DNA of 64,000 bases, taken from NCBI RefSeq assembly GCF_902784195.1, contig NZ_CACZTX010000001.1:434001-498000 (forward strand), written 5' to 3'. The notes beneath the pieces were generated by a model that had not been told where the DNA came from, made no database searches, and saw only the letters and a list, made by a program, of their open reading frames with translations. Made by a program: the position numbers and the translations under genes. Shown here in pieces: positions 43,916 through 53,559 of the stretch (position 1 is its first letter; the number at the start of each line of letters is the position of its first letter). The DNA is from an uncultured Methanobrevibacter sp. Lineage in GTDB: Archaea > Methanobacteriota > Methanobacteria > Methanobacteriales > Methanobacteriaceae.

Positions 43916-45358
43916 CTAATAATTAATGTTATTATAAATTTGTAAATAATCTTCAACCATGGAATCAATGGATTTTAATTGAATATTCTGAATTTGCTTT
44001 TGTTTAGAACAATATTTTTCCTGATCCCCAATGATGGAGGAAATAATATTATAAGTTTCATCCATATCATATATATTTATAAACCAACCACCATCATTCT
44101 CCAAAACTCTTTCTTCTAAAGCACCTAATTTACTAACAAGAACAGGTATTCCAAAATTCCATGCTTCCGATAAAGTAAAAGAAAATGATTCCGCACAAAT
44201 AGAAAAAATCCCTATAAATGAGGGTTTAATATTCTTTATATGTTCATATAAATCTTCATAATCATACTTTCCATGATGAATTCCTATGTTCTTTAAATAA
44301 GAAGGAGTAAAACCTAAAAAATGAAATTCTAAATTTGAATCTTTATCAATATCATATAATTCTTTAATAATATTAATTCCCTTTTGTGGATGTAAATTTC
44401 CAAGGAATAAAATTTTTGTAGGCTCTTCTATAGATGGAATCTCAAATAATTCTTCTTTAACTTCATTCAATTCCAAACCATGTTCAATAATACTAAAATT
44501 ATTTTCATCCAAATCATAATTCTCAAATAGAATATTTTTTATATAATTTGTTGGAGTTATAAAATAAGAAATATCTGAAAACATTTGAGAAACCATATAT
44601 CTCCAATTGTAAACAAAAGATTTCATATTTTTTATTTTAGAAATATCAGACATTGGCATGAAACAATTTTTCTCACTCCTTGAGTTAATGCATTTACCAT
44701 GACAGAACTTCAAATCACCATCTAACAAAGTATAAGCAGGACAAATAAAATAAAGATCATGAATAGATAAAATTACAGGTATTTCCAACTCTTTACATAA
44801 TCTAGGCAAATCAAATGTATGGAACAGTAAATGATGAATATGAACCATATCAATAGAATAATTTATTAGAATATTAAGATAAATATTGGAATATTCCATG
44901 ATATATGTTTTTTCAATATACCATCCACTATATAAAGTCCATTCATTTATCTTTCTAAATTCATTGCCAATAAAGTGATATAATATCATATCATCATTAT
45001 TTGCAGTTAATAAATAAATATCAAAATCAACAGTAATATTCTTTGAAATATCAAAAACATTCTTTGGTGTTCCTCCAGACCCTGAATGTAAGACATACAA
45101 TAATTTTTTCTTTGAATTAGATTGATTATTTTTTAATGAATCTTTATTTAAAATATAAAAATTTTTTAAATCGTTAATAATCTGATTAGAAAAATCTAAT
45201 TCATTTCTTAAACTAGAATTCTTCTTCTTTAAACTAACATTACTCTTTTTTAACTTACCATTTTCTTTTTTTAATTTATTGAAATTGTTTTTATAATATT
45301 TAAATTGATTACTGTTAGATAAAAATTTAGACATTATTTTATTTTTAATGATAAGCAC
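43916..45358 (-). CDS. GT4 family glycosyltransferase with N-terminal tag and coiled coil
   Basis: 480 residues. Tag FLSNSNQFKYYKNNFNKLKK (about 12-31), coiled coil to about 75, then a GT-B fold: LLYVLHSGSGGTPKNVFDIS, VHIHHLLFHTFDLPRLCKEL, ILSIHDLYFICPAYTL, TKILFLGNLHPQKGINIIKE and SFSFTLSEAWNFGIPVLVSKLG with the donor-binding Glu. It adds a sugar from a nucleotide donor, retaining configuration, in surface-glycan synthesis. The C-rich ICPAYTLLDGDLKFCHGKC segment could bind a metal. GTG 45358 is the longest start; ATG 45334 and an ATT at 45347-45349 are alternatives. Confidence 0.87.
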   Translation of the reverse strand: MLIIKNKIMSKFLSNSNQFKYYKNNFNKLKKENGKLKKSNVSLKKKNSSLRNELDFSNQIINDLKNFYILNKDSLKNNQSNSKKKLLYVLHSGSGGTPKNVFDISKNITVDFDIYLLTANNDDMILYHFIGNEFRKINEWTLYSGWYIEKTYIMEYSNIYLNILINYSIDMVHIHHLLFHTFDLPRLCKELEIPVILSIHDLYFICPAYTLLDGDLKFCHGKCINSRSEKNCFMPMSDISKIKNMKSFVYNWRYMVSQMFSDISYFITPTNYIKNILFENYDLDENNFSIIEHGLELNEVKEELFEIPSIEEPTKILFLGNLHPQKGINIIKELYDIDKDSNLEFHFLGFTPSYLKNIGIHHGKYDYEDLYEHIKNIKPSFIGIFSICAESFSFTLSEAWNFGIPVLVSKLGALEERVLENDGGWFINIYDMDETYNIISSIIGDQEKYCSKQKQIQNIQLKSIDSMVEDYLQIYNNINY

Positions 45359-45366
45359 AACCTTAA

Positions 45367-47430
45367 CTATTTGATTAATTTTTTAATTTTTCTTAGGGGT
45401 TTAGTTAATTTCCAGCTTTTTGATGAAAGAATTTCTTTTTTAAACTTTTTTGATGAAGAAATTTCTTTTTTAAACTTTTTATTTTCAGCTTCTAAACGTT
45501 CAATACGTTTATTTAATCTTAAATTCTTATCAGAAGCCAGATAATAATCTAATCTTAATTTATATTCTCTAAGATTCTCTGAAATAAGAACATATTCATA
45601 AATCTTTTGCATATATTGTGAAAGGTTTGCAACATATTGATAATCTATACTTTCATATTTCTCTTTAGCTAATTTAAAATATTCCTCAGAATTAGAAGGA
45701 ATTATATAATAAGAAGTATGAGTTAAACAAAATGTATAGTATTCTTCTTTTAATTCTTCAAAATATCCATTTTTCTTTAAAAAGTCTTCAACTAAATCAA
45801 AAATCTTAAAAATATCTTTATTTTTTGTAGATGTGTGATTAACAGAAGTAGGATTTACATATCTATAATGATATAAAAATTTGGGTACGAAAGAAATCCT
45901 TTTTGCTCTTAACATAGATTTTACATGGAATGGAACATCATCAAAAGCAACCCCCAAATCAAAACGAAAATCATCATACTTATCTATAAATGATTTTTTA
46001 TATAATTTAGACCATGGGGCAAAAGCAGCATTCATAACATAATGTTTCGCATCATGATAATCGAAAGTGAATCTATTAAAATTTACTCCTTTAAAAACAT
46101 TATCAAAATCAAAATATGGAGAATCATACTCGATATCCTGCCCATCAATGAATCTAGCTATTTTAAAAATAACCAAATCTGATTCATTTAATAATGCATT
46201 TATATACAAATCTTCAAGTGTGTTAGGCAAAACATAATCATCAGGGTCGAAAAAATAGACATATTCTCCAGAAGCTTCTTCTAATGCTCTATTTCTAGCA
46301 GAACCACATCCTCCATTTTCTTTATTAATAATTTTTACACGAGAATCTTTTTTTGAAAAATCTTCCAAAATAGCTAAAGAATTATCTGGAGATCCATCAT
46401 TTACACAAAGAAGCTCAAAATCAATGAATGTTTGACGTAAAAGACTAGAAATTGCCTCTTCAAGATACTGTTCTACATTATAAATAGGAATTACAACTGA
46501 TATTCTTGGTTTTTCAGGATTTTGAGTGAAATTAACTAAATCTTTTAAATTTTCATTATTTTTATATTTAAAATAAAAAATATCTTCAAAATCTCTTAAC
46601 AACTTAGAATCCTTAGAAAAAATTTCTCTTGAAGCATTTAAAATATCACTAGCACCATCAGGCCCTATAAAATTAATAAATCCCATCATTTCATATCTAA
46701 ATAAATGATTAATTTCATCAAATTTTGAATCTTTTAGATAATCAAAAACCATTTTATAATGCATCATATGATCATAACGTTTTTTATACGTATTACATTG
46801 ATTAGCACCATTAACATAAAAATAAGCATAAACATCTGTAGGTACTGCAAAAATCATATCCAGATTAGCTAAAACTTCAGCTAAAAAAACCGGATCCTGC
46901 CCTCTTAATAAATCTGGGAAAAATATGGAATTAGAAATTAAAAAATCTTTTTTATATATGTTCTTATAAAAAGACCAAGGAATTCCATACTCTTGAGGTT
47001 CAAATGATTCATAATCTTCATAATATTTAAAATTTGCAAATGGAGAAAACTCATCTTTTTCATTTACTAATTTAATATTTCCAGTAACTAAATTTGCATC
47101 ATTATTATTTGCTTCCTCATATAATTTCTCTAAAGCATCATCATCTATAAAAAAATCATCAGCATCTAAAAAACCAATATATTGCCCCTTTGCTTCAGTA
47201 ATCCCCAAATTTCTTGCTTTACCTGATCCCTGATTCTCTTGAGAGAAAACTTTAATAGATTCATACTTTTCAGCAAACTCATTTAACACTTCTAAAGAAT
47301 TGTCTGTAGAACCATCATTAACACATATTAACTCTTTTTCAATTAAAGTTTGTTTAAGGAAACTATTAATAGATTTTTCAAGACGGGAAGCATCATTATA
47401 CACTGGCATAATCACTGAAACATTAACCAT
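45367..47430 (-). CDS. Two-domain family 2 glycosyltransferase
   Basis: About 687 residues with two GT2 domains in tandem. First: VSVIMPVYNDASRLEKSINS, ELICVNDGSTDNS, GFLDADDFF. Second (from about residue 315): ISVVIPIYNVEQYLEEAISS, ELLCVNDGSPDNS, YFFDPDDYVLPN. A coiled coil and the terminal motif SWKLTKPLRKIKKLIK close the chain. Two sites suggest a polymerase adding alternating sugars or two separate transfers. ATG 47430 follows GGGTGAT; the reading to 47457 is less likely. It is followed nine bases later by the GT4 gene. In the coil region SSKKFKKEI recurs as a short repeat. Confidence 0.9.
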   Translation of the reverse strand: MVNVSVIMPVYNDASRLEKSINSFLKQTLIEKELICVNDGSTDNSLEVLNEFAEKYESIKVFSQENQGSGKARNLGITEAKGQYIGFLDADDFFIDDDALEKLYEEANNNDANLVTGNIKLVNEKDEFSPFANFKYYEDYESFEPQEYGIPWSFYKNIYKKDFLISNSIFFPDLLRGQDPVFLAEVLANLDMIFAVPTDVYAYFYVNGANQCNTYKKRYDHMMHYKMVFDYLKDSKFDEINHLFRYEMMGFINFIGPDGASDILNASREIFSKDSKLLRDFEDIFYFKYKNNENLKDLVNFTQNPEKPRISVVIPIYNVEQYLEEAISSLLRQTFIDFELLCVNDGSPDNSLAILEDFSKKDSRVKIINKENGGCGSARNRALEEASGEYVYFFDPDDYVLPNTLEDLYINALLNESDLVIFKIARFIDGQDIEYDSPYFDFDNVFKGVNFNRFTFDYHDAKHYVMNAAFAPWSKLYKKSFIDKYDDFRFDLGVAFDDVPFHVKSMLRAKRISFVPKFLYHYRYVNPTSVNHTSTKNKDIFKIFDLVEDFLKKNGYFEELKEEYYTFCLTHTSYYIIPSNSEEYFKLAKEKYESIDYQYVANLSQYMQKIYEYVLISENLREYKLRLDYYLASDKNLRLNKRIERLEAENKKFKKEISSSKKFKKEILSSKSWKLTKPLRKIKKLIK

Positions 47431-47688
47431 ACAATCACCCAAAAAACAAAAATACATTCATATATAATGATATTATATATAAAATATAATATTTAAAGAT
47501 TTTTAAAATTTAAAATATTTATATCCATTCAATAAATCTGTATTTTGCAGCATAAAACGAGTTAATTTTTCCCATAAACTAAAATTAAAAGGTTATGTTT
47601 TTATCATGTAATAATTCTAAAAATGTATTGTTTGCAATTTCTTTTAAAAACAACAATAATATGATGAATCCCCGCAAAATTCTTGGAA

Positions 47689-49011
47689 TCAACAACCAAT
47701 CTGGAACAATTCAAATCCTAATTTTTCTATTTTCTTATCATAAATGTTTCTTCCATCAAATATGATCTTTTGATTTAATTTCTCTTCAAACAATTCAAAA
47801 TCAAGATATCTGAACTCTTTCCATTCAGTGATTAAAATAAGAGCATCAGACCCATCTAAAGCATCATATCTATTTTCAGTAAACTCAATAGAACTTAAAT
47901 ACTCATCATCAATAACTCTTTTGAACTCTGCAGTAGCTTGAGGGTCATATGCCTTGATTTTAGCTCCTCTTTTAATAAGTTCTGAAATTACAATGATTGA
48001 TGTGGCTTCACGTACATCATCAGTTCCTGGTTTGAATGAAAGACCCCAAATGCTAAAAGTAAGACCTGATAAATCATCACCGAATCTATCTACTACCTTG
48101 TTTACCAATACCATCTTTTGATCTTTATTGACCTCTTCAACATTTGACAAAATCCTTGGGAAATATCCGTGTGATTGGGATGTGTTTATTAAAGCTTGAA
48201 CATCCTTTGGGAAACAGCTTCCACCATATCCACAACCTGCATAAATGAAATCATAACCTATTCTTCTGTCTGAACCTATTCCTAAGCGCACTTTCTGAAC
48301 ATTTGCACCGGTAACCTCACAAATATTAGCTATTTCATTCATAAAAGATATTTTAGTAGCAAGCATTGCATTGGCAACATATTTAGTCATTTCAGCAGAT
48401 TTTATATCCATCAATACAAACCTATCATGATTAAGAACAAATGACTGGTACAAATCCTTTAAAGTCTCAAAAACTTCATCATCTTCAGCACCAATAACCA
48501 CACGATCAGGATGCATGCAATCCTCAATAGCCCTTCCCTCTTTTAGGAATTCCGGATTTGATGCAATGCTGATTTTAACAGGAGAATTGTTTTCCTTGAG
48601 TATGCATTCGATATGATTCTTAACCTTATAACCAGTACCTATAGGAACAGTTGACTTAATAACAACCAAGGAATCATGGGAAATGTTATTTGCAATATCT
48701 GTTGCAGCTGAGAATATATAATCTAGATTAGCACTGCCATCTTCAGCCATAGGAGTTCCAACAGCAATGAAAATGATATTGGAATCATCTAAAGCTTCCT
48801 TAATGTCAGTTGTGAAAACCAAGTCTCCTTTCTCTTGACCATTAATAACCATAGTTCCTAAATGAGGTTCAAAAATAGGCAAGATTCCTTTTTTAAGGTT
48901 ATTTATCTTTTCTTCTACAATATCTACGCAATAGACCTTATTTCCCATTTTTGAAAAGCATGCACCAGTTACAAGGCCAACATAGCCAGTTCCAATTACA
49001 GTTATACGCAT
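47689..49011 (-). CDS. ugd: UDP-glucose 6-dehydrogenase
   Basis: 440 residues: NAD Rossmann motif ITVIGTGYVGLVTGACFSKMG, substrate region GTPMAEDGSANLDYI, NPEFLKEGRAIED, and the catalytic cysteine in GCGYGGSCFPKDVQALI (about 256-272), then WGLSFKPGTDDVREATS. It oxidises UDP-glucose to UDP-glucuronate using NAD+, feeding the adjacent glycosyltransferases; a UDP-N-acetyl-hexosamine or GDP-mannose substrate is possible. CGGTGATTTA precedes the ATG. First gene of the minus-strand glycan cluster after the uracil permease. Confidence 0.92.
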   Translation of the reverse strand: MRITVIGTGYVGLVTGACFSKMGNKVYCVDIVEEKINNLKKGILPIFEPHLGTMVINGQEKGDLVFTTDIKEALDDSNIIFIAVGTPMAEDGSANLDYIFSAATDIANNISHDSLVVIKSTVPIGTGYKVKNHIECILKENNSPVKISIASNPEFLKEGRAIEDCMHPDRVVIGAEDDEVFETLKDLYQSFVLNHDRFVLMDIKSAEMTKYVANAMLATKISFMNEIANICEVTGANVQKVRLGIGSDRRIGYDFIYAGCGYGGSCFPKDVQALINTSQSHGYFPRILSNVEEVNKDQKMVLVNKVVDRFGDDLSGLTFSIWGLSFKPGTDDVREATSIIVISELIKRGAKIKAYDPQATAEFKRVIDDEYLSSIEFTENRYDALDGSDALILITEWKEFRYLDFELFEEKLNQKIIFDGRNIYDKKIEKLGFELFQIGC

Positions 49012-49227
49012 TAAATCACCGAAAAAATAAAATAATAAAAAAATTAATTATATTATTATAATATTTGATTTAAAAACATATAAAATTTTTTATAGATTAT
49101 TTATTAAATAAGTTAATTAAAATTTTAAAAAAAGAAATGAAAAAATAAATAAAAAAAGCAGATTCAGATGAGAAAGTTTTTTAGATTTAAGAAAAATAAT
49201 AATTTTAAAAAAAAAGAAAAAAAGAGA

Positions 49228-49281
49228 TTAATGAACTTCAGTGAATTCATTATCTTAATGAACTTCAGTGAATTCATTATC
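49228..49281. repeat. 27-bp tandem duplication of the uraA gene end
   Basis: Two identical 27-base units, 49228-49254 and 49255-49281. Each is exactly the last eight codons plus TAA of uraA (Asp-Asn-Glu-Phe-Thr-Glu-Val-His-stop) on the minus strand. Confidence 0.95.
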
Positions 49282-50565
49282 CTCTTTTCTTTCTGGAATA
49301 AGTAAATTGAGTATTACACCAACGATTGCTGCAAGAGCCATACCTGAAATGGAAACTGACAAGTCACCTTGAACGATAGATAAGGTAGCTCCACCTAAAC
49401 CTAAAACCAACATGGTAGCTGCTACAACAATGTTCTTGTTGTTGTTGAAGTTCACTTCCTCTTGAATCAAGAGCTTTACCCCATTAACTGCAATGAAACC
49501 GTAAAGGAGAATAGCTACACCACCGATTACAGGGTTAGGCATAGCTGCAAGAAGTGCAGTTAAATGTCCAGAGAATGCAAAGAGAATTGCAAATACTGCA
49601 GTCAAACCGATTACATAAATGGATGCAACTCTAGTTAAACCTACAACTGAAGTGTTTTCACCATAAGTTGTGTTTGCAGGACCACCAATGAATGCTGCAA
49701 CGAAAGTAGCAAGACCATCACCAAAAAGGGTTTTGTTTAAACCAGGATCAGAAATCAAGTCACGACCAATGATTTCACCTAATACCTTATGGTCCCCTAC
49801 ATGCTCTACCATAGTTACAAGAGCGATTGGAACAATTGTCAAAAGAGCTGCAGGATTGAAGCTATAGTTTATAAATGGCATATAGAAATCAGGAATTTCA
49901 AATAAGCTAGCTGCAAAGAATCCTGAGAAGTCAACCATACCTAAGCAAGCTGCTACAGCATATGATACAATAATACCAATCAAGAAAGGAATAACCTTAA
50001 GCATTCCTCTACCACGAATAGCTATTACAGCAGTTGTCAAGAATGCAACAAGTGCAACAATAAGGTTATTGATTGGAACTACAGCTTGATCAAGACCGAT
50101 TTCCTGAATTGCAGTAGGAGCTAAACATAAACCGATAACCATAATCATAGGACCTACAATTACTGGAGGAAGTAACTTGTTAATCCATTCATTACCAGTA
50201 ATTCTGATGATTATAGCAATAGCCATATACACTAAACCTACAACCATTAAAGCTGAGAAAATACTTGACTTACCTCCAATAGCAAATCCTGCAATCATAG
50301 GAGCAATAAAAGCAAATGAACTTCCCAGATATACTGGACTTCTATTCCGTGTAACAATTACATAAATAAGTGTACCTATCCCTGAAGCAATCAAAGCAAC
50401 TGGAACAGATAGCACAGGTTCGCCAACAGTGGTGTTTACTACAATTGGTACTAAGATTGTAGCACCAAAAATAGCGCATAAACGTTGAAGGGATAATAAA
50501 ATCAACTCAAAAATAGGAGGTTTATCCCATAAACCATAAATCATATCACTATCATTTTCACTCAT
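49255..50565 (-). CDS. uraA: Uracil/xanthine permease (NCS2 family)
   Basis: 436 residues, about 14 membrane helices. The N-terminus ERLLLSLQRLCAIFGATILVP is typed here as FELILLSLQRLCAIFGATIL; other marks are YLGSSFAFIAP, GLCLAPTAI, the NCS2 signature around VGDHKVLGEIIGRDL, and FIGGPANTTYGENTSVV with the substrate-binding Glu. It imports uracil with protons, supplying Upp. GTGTGATATA precedes the ATG. Its 3' end has been tandemly duplicated, and glycan genes lie between it and upp. Confidence 0.93.
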   Translation of the reverse strand: MSENDSDMIYGLWDKPPIFELILLSLQRLCAIFGATILVPIVVNTTVGEPVLSVPVALIASGIGTLIYVIVTRNRSPVYLGSSFAFIAPMIAGFAIGGKSSIFSALMVVGLVYMAIAIIIRITGNEWINKLLPPVIVGPMIMVIGLCLAPTAIQEIGLDQAVVPINNLIVALVAFLTTAVIAIRGRGMLKVIPFLIGIIVSYAVAACLGMVDFSGFFAASLFEIPDFYMPFINYSFNPAALLTIVPIALVTMVEHVGDHKVLGEIIGRDLISDPGLNKTLFGDGLATFVAAFIGGPANTTYGENTSVVGLTRVASIYVIGLTAVFAILFAFSGHLTALLAAMPNPVIGGVAILLYGFIAVNGVKLLIQEEVNFNNNKNIVVAATMLVLGLGGATLSIVQGDLSVSISGMALAAIVGVILNLLIPERKEDNEFTEVH

Positions 50566-50947
50566 TATATCACACTATAAACTAAAGAGTTAATAATTTA
50601 ATTAATTAATAAAAATTATAAAAAAGAAATAAATTAATTCAAAATTTATTAATTAATTTATTATCAAATTTATATTTATTAATCCCATTATTAAAACTTT
50701 TTTAAAACTTTTGAACAGAGTGTGTTTTTCAATAAAATAAATGAATTTTTTATAAAAAATAGTAAGAAAATTATTAAAAAATGAACTATTGATTAATTAT
50801 CAAAAATAAAATAATGGAAAAAATGAACTATTGATTAATTATTAAATATAAATAATTAAAAAATGAATAATTTTAAAAATAAAAGTAAAAATAGAAAATA
50901 AAGATTGTAAAAAGTAAAAGAATAAAGGAATTTAGAATTGAAAAGAA
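50566..50947. other. AT-rich intergenic region with a 25-bp direct repeat
   Basis: Two copies of a 25-base sequence containing ATGAACTATTGATTAATTAT lie at 50776-50800 and 50818-50842 (period 42). The uraA promoter must lie in the right-hand part near the gene start. No ORF seen. Confidence 0.5.
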
Positions 50948-51427
50948 TTAATCTTCATTAACAAAATCATCTAAGGATTTTCCTGTAAAATGGAAAACAT
51001 CCCAATCCTTTTCTTCCGCCCCAAGGGATTTATAGAATTCCTTGCTTGGTTCATTCCATTCAAGACAAGTCCATTCAAATCTTCCATAACCTCTTTCCTT
51101 TACAATCTTAGCAAGTTCCCTTAACAATGCCTTACCATAACCTTTCCCACGATATTCAGGGTCTATGAAAAGGTCTTCAAGGTGCATATTGACATTGGCA
51201 ATGTAAGTTGAAAAGCTTAAGAAGAAAAATGCAAACCCTATTTCCTTTCCATCTTCAAGAGCAAAAATGACTTCAGCTTGATTCTTATCGAAAATCCAAT
51301 ACTTCAATGCCTCTTCAGTAGCTATAACCTCATCTAAACGATGCTCATAATCAGCTAATTTCTTGATAAATTCCAATATTAAAGGAACATCTTTTTCTTC
51401 TGCATTTCTAAATGTTAATTCCGGCAT
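50948..51427 (-). CDS. GNAT-family N-acetyltransferase (SSAT-like)
   Basis: 159 residues. The acetyl-CoA motif A is LEDLFIDPEYRGKGYGKALL (about 83-102), followed by GRFEWTCLEWNEPSKEFYKSLGA, the B motif with Asn and Tyr typical of the diamine/spermidine acetyltransferase subgroup. N-terminal FRNAEEKDVPLILEFIKKLADYE also fits that group. It likely acetylates a small amine; substrate not proven. GGAGACTGTTT-type site precedes the ATG. Neighbouring genes give no further hint. Confidence 0.85.
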   Translation of the reverse strand: MPELTFRNAEEKDVPLILEFIKKLADYEHRLDEVIATEEALKYWIFDKNQAEVIFALEDGKEIGFAFFFLSFSTYIANVNMHLEDLFIDPEYRGKGYGKALLRELAKIVKERGYGRFEWTCLEWNEPSKEFYKSLGAEEKDWDVFHFTGKSLDDFVNED

Positions 51428-51527
51428 AAACAGTCTCCAATTATTTAATGGTAAAAATTAGTTAAATCAAAATATAAAAAATTAATTATCCAATCAAATA
51501 TAAAAATTAGTTAAAATAACTAAAAGG

Positions 51528-51998
51528 TTATTCTAACTCAAATAATTTATCTTCATAATCTTCAACAAAATATCTTATATTCTTTCTTCCCTTTGTAATG
51601 AAGCTATGGCCCTCATATTCAAGCATTTCCTTTTGATATTCCACTCCTCCAGGATATTTCTGATTCAATTCCCCATCCTTTTTAAGAGTTCTCCAAAATG
51701 GTATCTTATTATCCTCTCTTTCCTCACTTGCTTGAGCAGCTAAAGAAATGAAAATACCTGCAGTCAACGGACAAGTAAATTCAGCACCATGTTTCTTTGC
51801 TAAAAATTCTCTAATTTGGCCTGTAGTAATCAGTTTTCCCTTAGGAATCTTAGCCATGATTTCATTATACTCAAATGGAGGAGCAATCAGCATATCCTCT
51901 CCACCATAACGTTCAATGGATTTCTCATCTGTAACTTTAATAATTTTAGGCATGTCTTTAGAATCGTTAAGTTTTTCATTAAAAGTTTTTCTCGCCAT
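51528..51998 (-). CDS. MGMT-fold DNA-binding protein (Atl1-like)
   Basis: 156 residues. The core IMAKIPKGKLITTGQIREFLAKKHG and IPFWRTLKKDGELNQKYPGG resembles the DNA-binding domain of O6-methylguanine-DNA methyltransferase, in which an Arg flips the base. The reactive PCHR cysteine motif is not present, so this is an alkyltransferase-like protein or another relative rather than a repair methyltransferase. GGTGATATT precedes the ATG. Role in damage recognition is inference. Confidence 0.65.
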   Translation of the reverse strand: MARKTFNEKLNDSKDMPKIIKVTDEKSIERYGGEDMLIAPPFEYNEIMAKIPKGKLITTGQIREFLAKKHGAEFTCPLTAGIFISLAAQASEEREDNKIPFWRTLKKDGELNQKYPGGVEYQKEMLEYEGHSFITKGRKNIRYFVEDYEDKLFELE

Positions 51999-52148
51999 AA
52001 TATCACCAATTAGAACTTTTCAGTTAAAACAAAAATTTTTAAAATAATTTAACATCACTTCAAAAAGTTAAAAAATTTATGTGTAAATCTTAATTGAACT
52101 TAATGGGTTATAAAGATTTCTACTTGTTCTTATATCTTAAAACTATTA

Positions 52149-53342
52149 TTACTCGACCAAGTCATTCAAAGCATTTTCAAATTTATCGGTGATTGCTTCC
52201 CAATCATTTGACTTTACATATTCCCTTCCTTTTTTGGAAATCTCTTCATATTTTCCTTCATCAAGAATCCTTTGAGCAGTCTCTAAAACTTCCTCTGCCT
52301 TTTGAACATACTCAATTCCGTTTCCATAACCAAACTCTTTAGAAATTCCAGGAAGCTCTGTTGCTATAACCACCTTTTCCATAGCCAAATACTCATAAAG
52401 CTTTATTGGAACGATATCCTGCATGATTTCCTCATCGATATAAGCTGGAAGAAGACAGAAATCTGCAGAAGCCAAAAACTCAGGAATCATTTCATAAGGT
52501 TGCTTTCCAGTGAGAATCAATTGGTCACCAAGGTCATACTCCTCTTTAATTTTAACCATCTTGTCATAGGCATCACCATCACCTACAATGAGAATCTTCA
52601 TGTTATGATACTTTTCCTTATTTTTTCCAAGTTCCATAGCCAATTCCTTCATGCCTGCAAATTCATAGATCCACCCCATAAAGAATAGAACTGTGTCATT
52701 TTTATCGATGTTATACATATCCCTTATATTTGAATCATCAAGTTGAGGGTCAAAGTCATTTAAATCAATTCCAGCATCAATTAAAATGGTTTCATTTGGA
52801 TTAGCACCCAAATCCATTGCCAGTTCTTTAAGCTTTTGATTGATAGTAATTACAAGGTCAGAACGTTCTATTGCCTTGATGTTGACTTTCTTTCCAAATG
52901 ACTGAAATGTCTTTTCTGGAATAAGTGCATATAGCACATCAATCAAGTAGTATACAAATGGAATATTATGTTTATTTGCAAGCTTTGAAGCGGAATAAGC
53001 ATTAAGCAAACCCAATCCCATGATTACATCTGGCTTGAATTCTTCAATTTGCCTTTTGATTTCCTTTTTATGAGTATAATATAATGACATGTAGTTTAAA
53101 ACTGGTTTTTTAATGAAAGAAGGCCTGATTACTTGAATGTCTGCTTCTGGCTTTACTTTGAATACATTGTCATGAACTTCCCTTTTGAACATGAATCCAT
53201 CAGGATCCTCTTTTGGCCAATCAATAGGATAATCTATAACTTTCACTTCATGTCCACGCAGTACCATACGGTCCATCAAATGGTGTTGCTGATGTGGATT
53301 CCTCTTTAACCAGTCTGATTCTTGAACTACTAATATTTTCAT
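52149..53342 (-). CDS. GT4 family glycosyltransferase
   Basis: 397 residues with a GT-B fold: ILVVQESDWLKRNPHQQHHLMDRMVLRGHEV at the N-terminus, DVIMGLGLLNAYSASKLANKHNIPFVYYL, TVLFFMGWIYEFAGMKELAMELG, MKILIVGDGDAYDKM and IVPIKLYEYLAMEKVVIATELPG carrying the donor-sugar acidic residue. It probably adds a hexose in glycan or glycolipid synthesis. GGTGAGTTT precedes the ATG. It is not adjacent to the main glycan cluster; a structured 757-base region lies upstream. Confidence 0.88.
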   Translation of the reverse strand: MKILVVQESDWLKRNPHQQHHLMDRMVLRGHEVKVIDYPIDWPKEDPDGFMFKREVHDNVFKVKPEADIQVIRPSFIKKPVLNYMSLYYTHKKEIKRQIEEFKPDVIMGLGLLNAYSASKLANKHNIPFVYYLIDVLYALIPEKTFQSFGKKVNIKAIERSDLVITINQKLKELAMDLGANPNETILIDAGIDLNDFDPQLDDSNIRDMYNIDKNDTVLFFMGWIYEFAGMKELAMELGKNKEKYHNMKILIVGDGDAYDKMVKIKEEYDLGDQLILTGKQPYEMIPEFLASADFCLLPAYIDEEIMQDIVPIKLYEYLAMEKVVIATELPGISKEFGYGNGIEYVQKAEEVLETAQRILDEGKYEEISKKGREYVKSNDWEAITDKFENALNDLVE

Positions 53343-53559
53343 AAACTCACCAAATTTCCAAAAAAGAATTATTATTTATTTATATGTAATTTTTTATTTA
53401 AATAGATAAAGAATTATAAAAAATAAATTTCTAATTAAAAATTGATTTTCTAATCTTAAATCAATGTTATAACGAAATAAAAACAATATGCCAAGTTTAA
53501 ATCAACATTAACCTCTAATTTTCCTATTATTTTATAAACAAACAAAGATAATTTAATTT

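Noticed and set aside
43916-43918. In-frame TAG between two glycosyltransferase genes as a pyrrolysine or read-through codon
   Set aside because: A ribosome-binding site and homologous N-terminal tag begin immediately after it, so two proteins are more likely; no Pyl genes are visible here.
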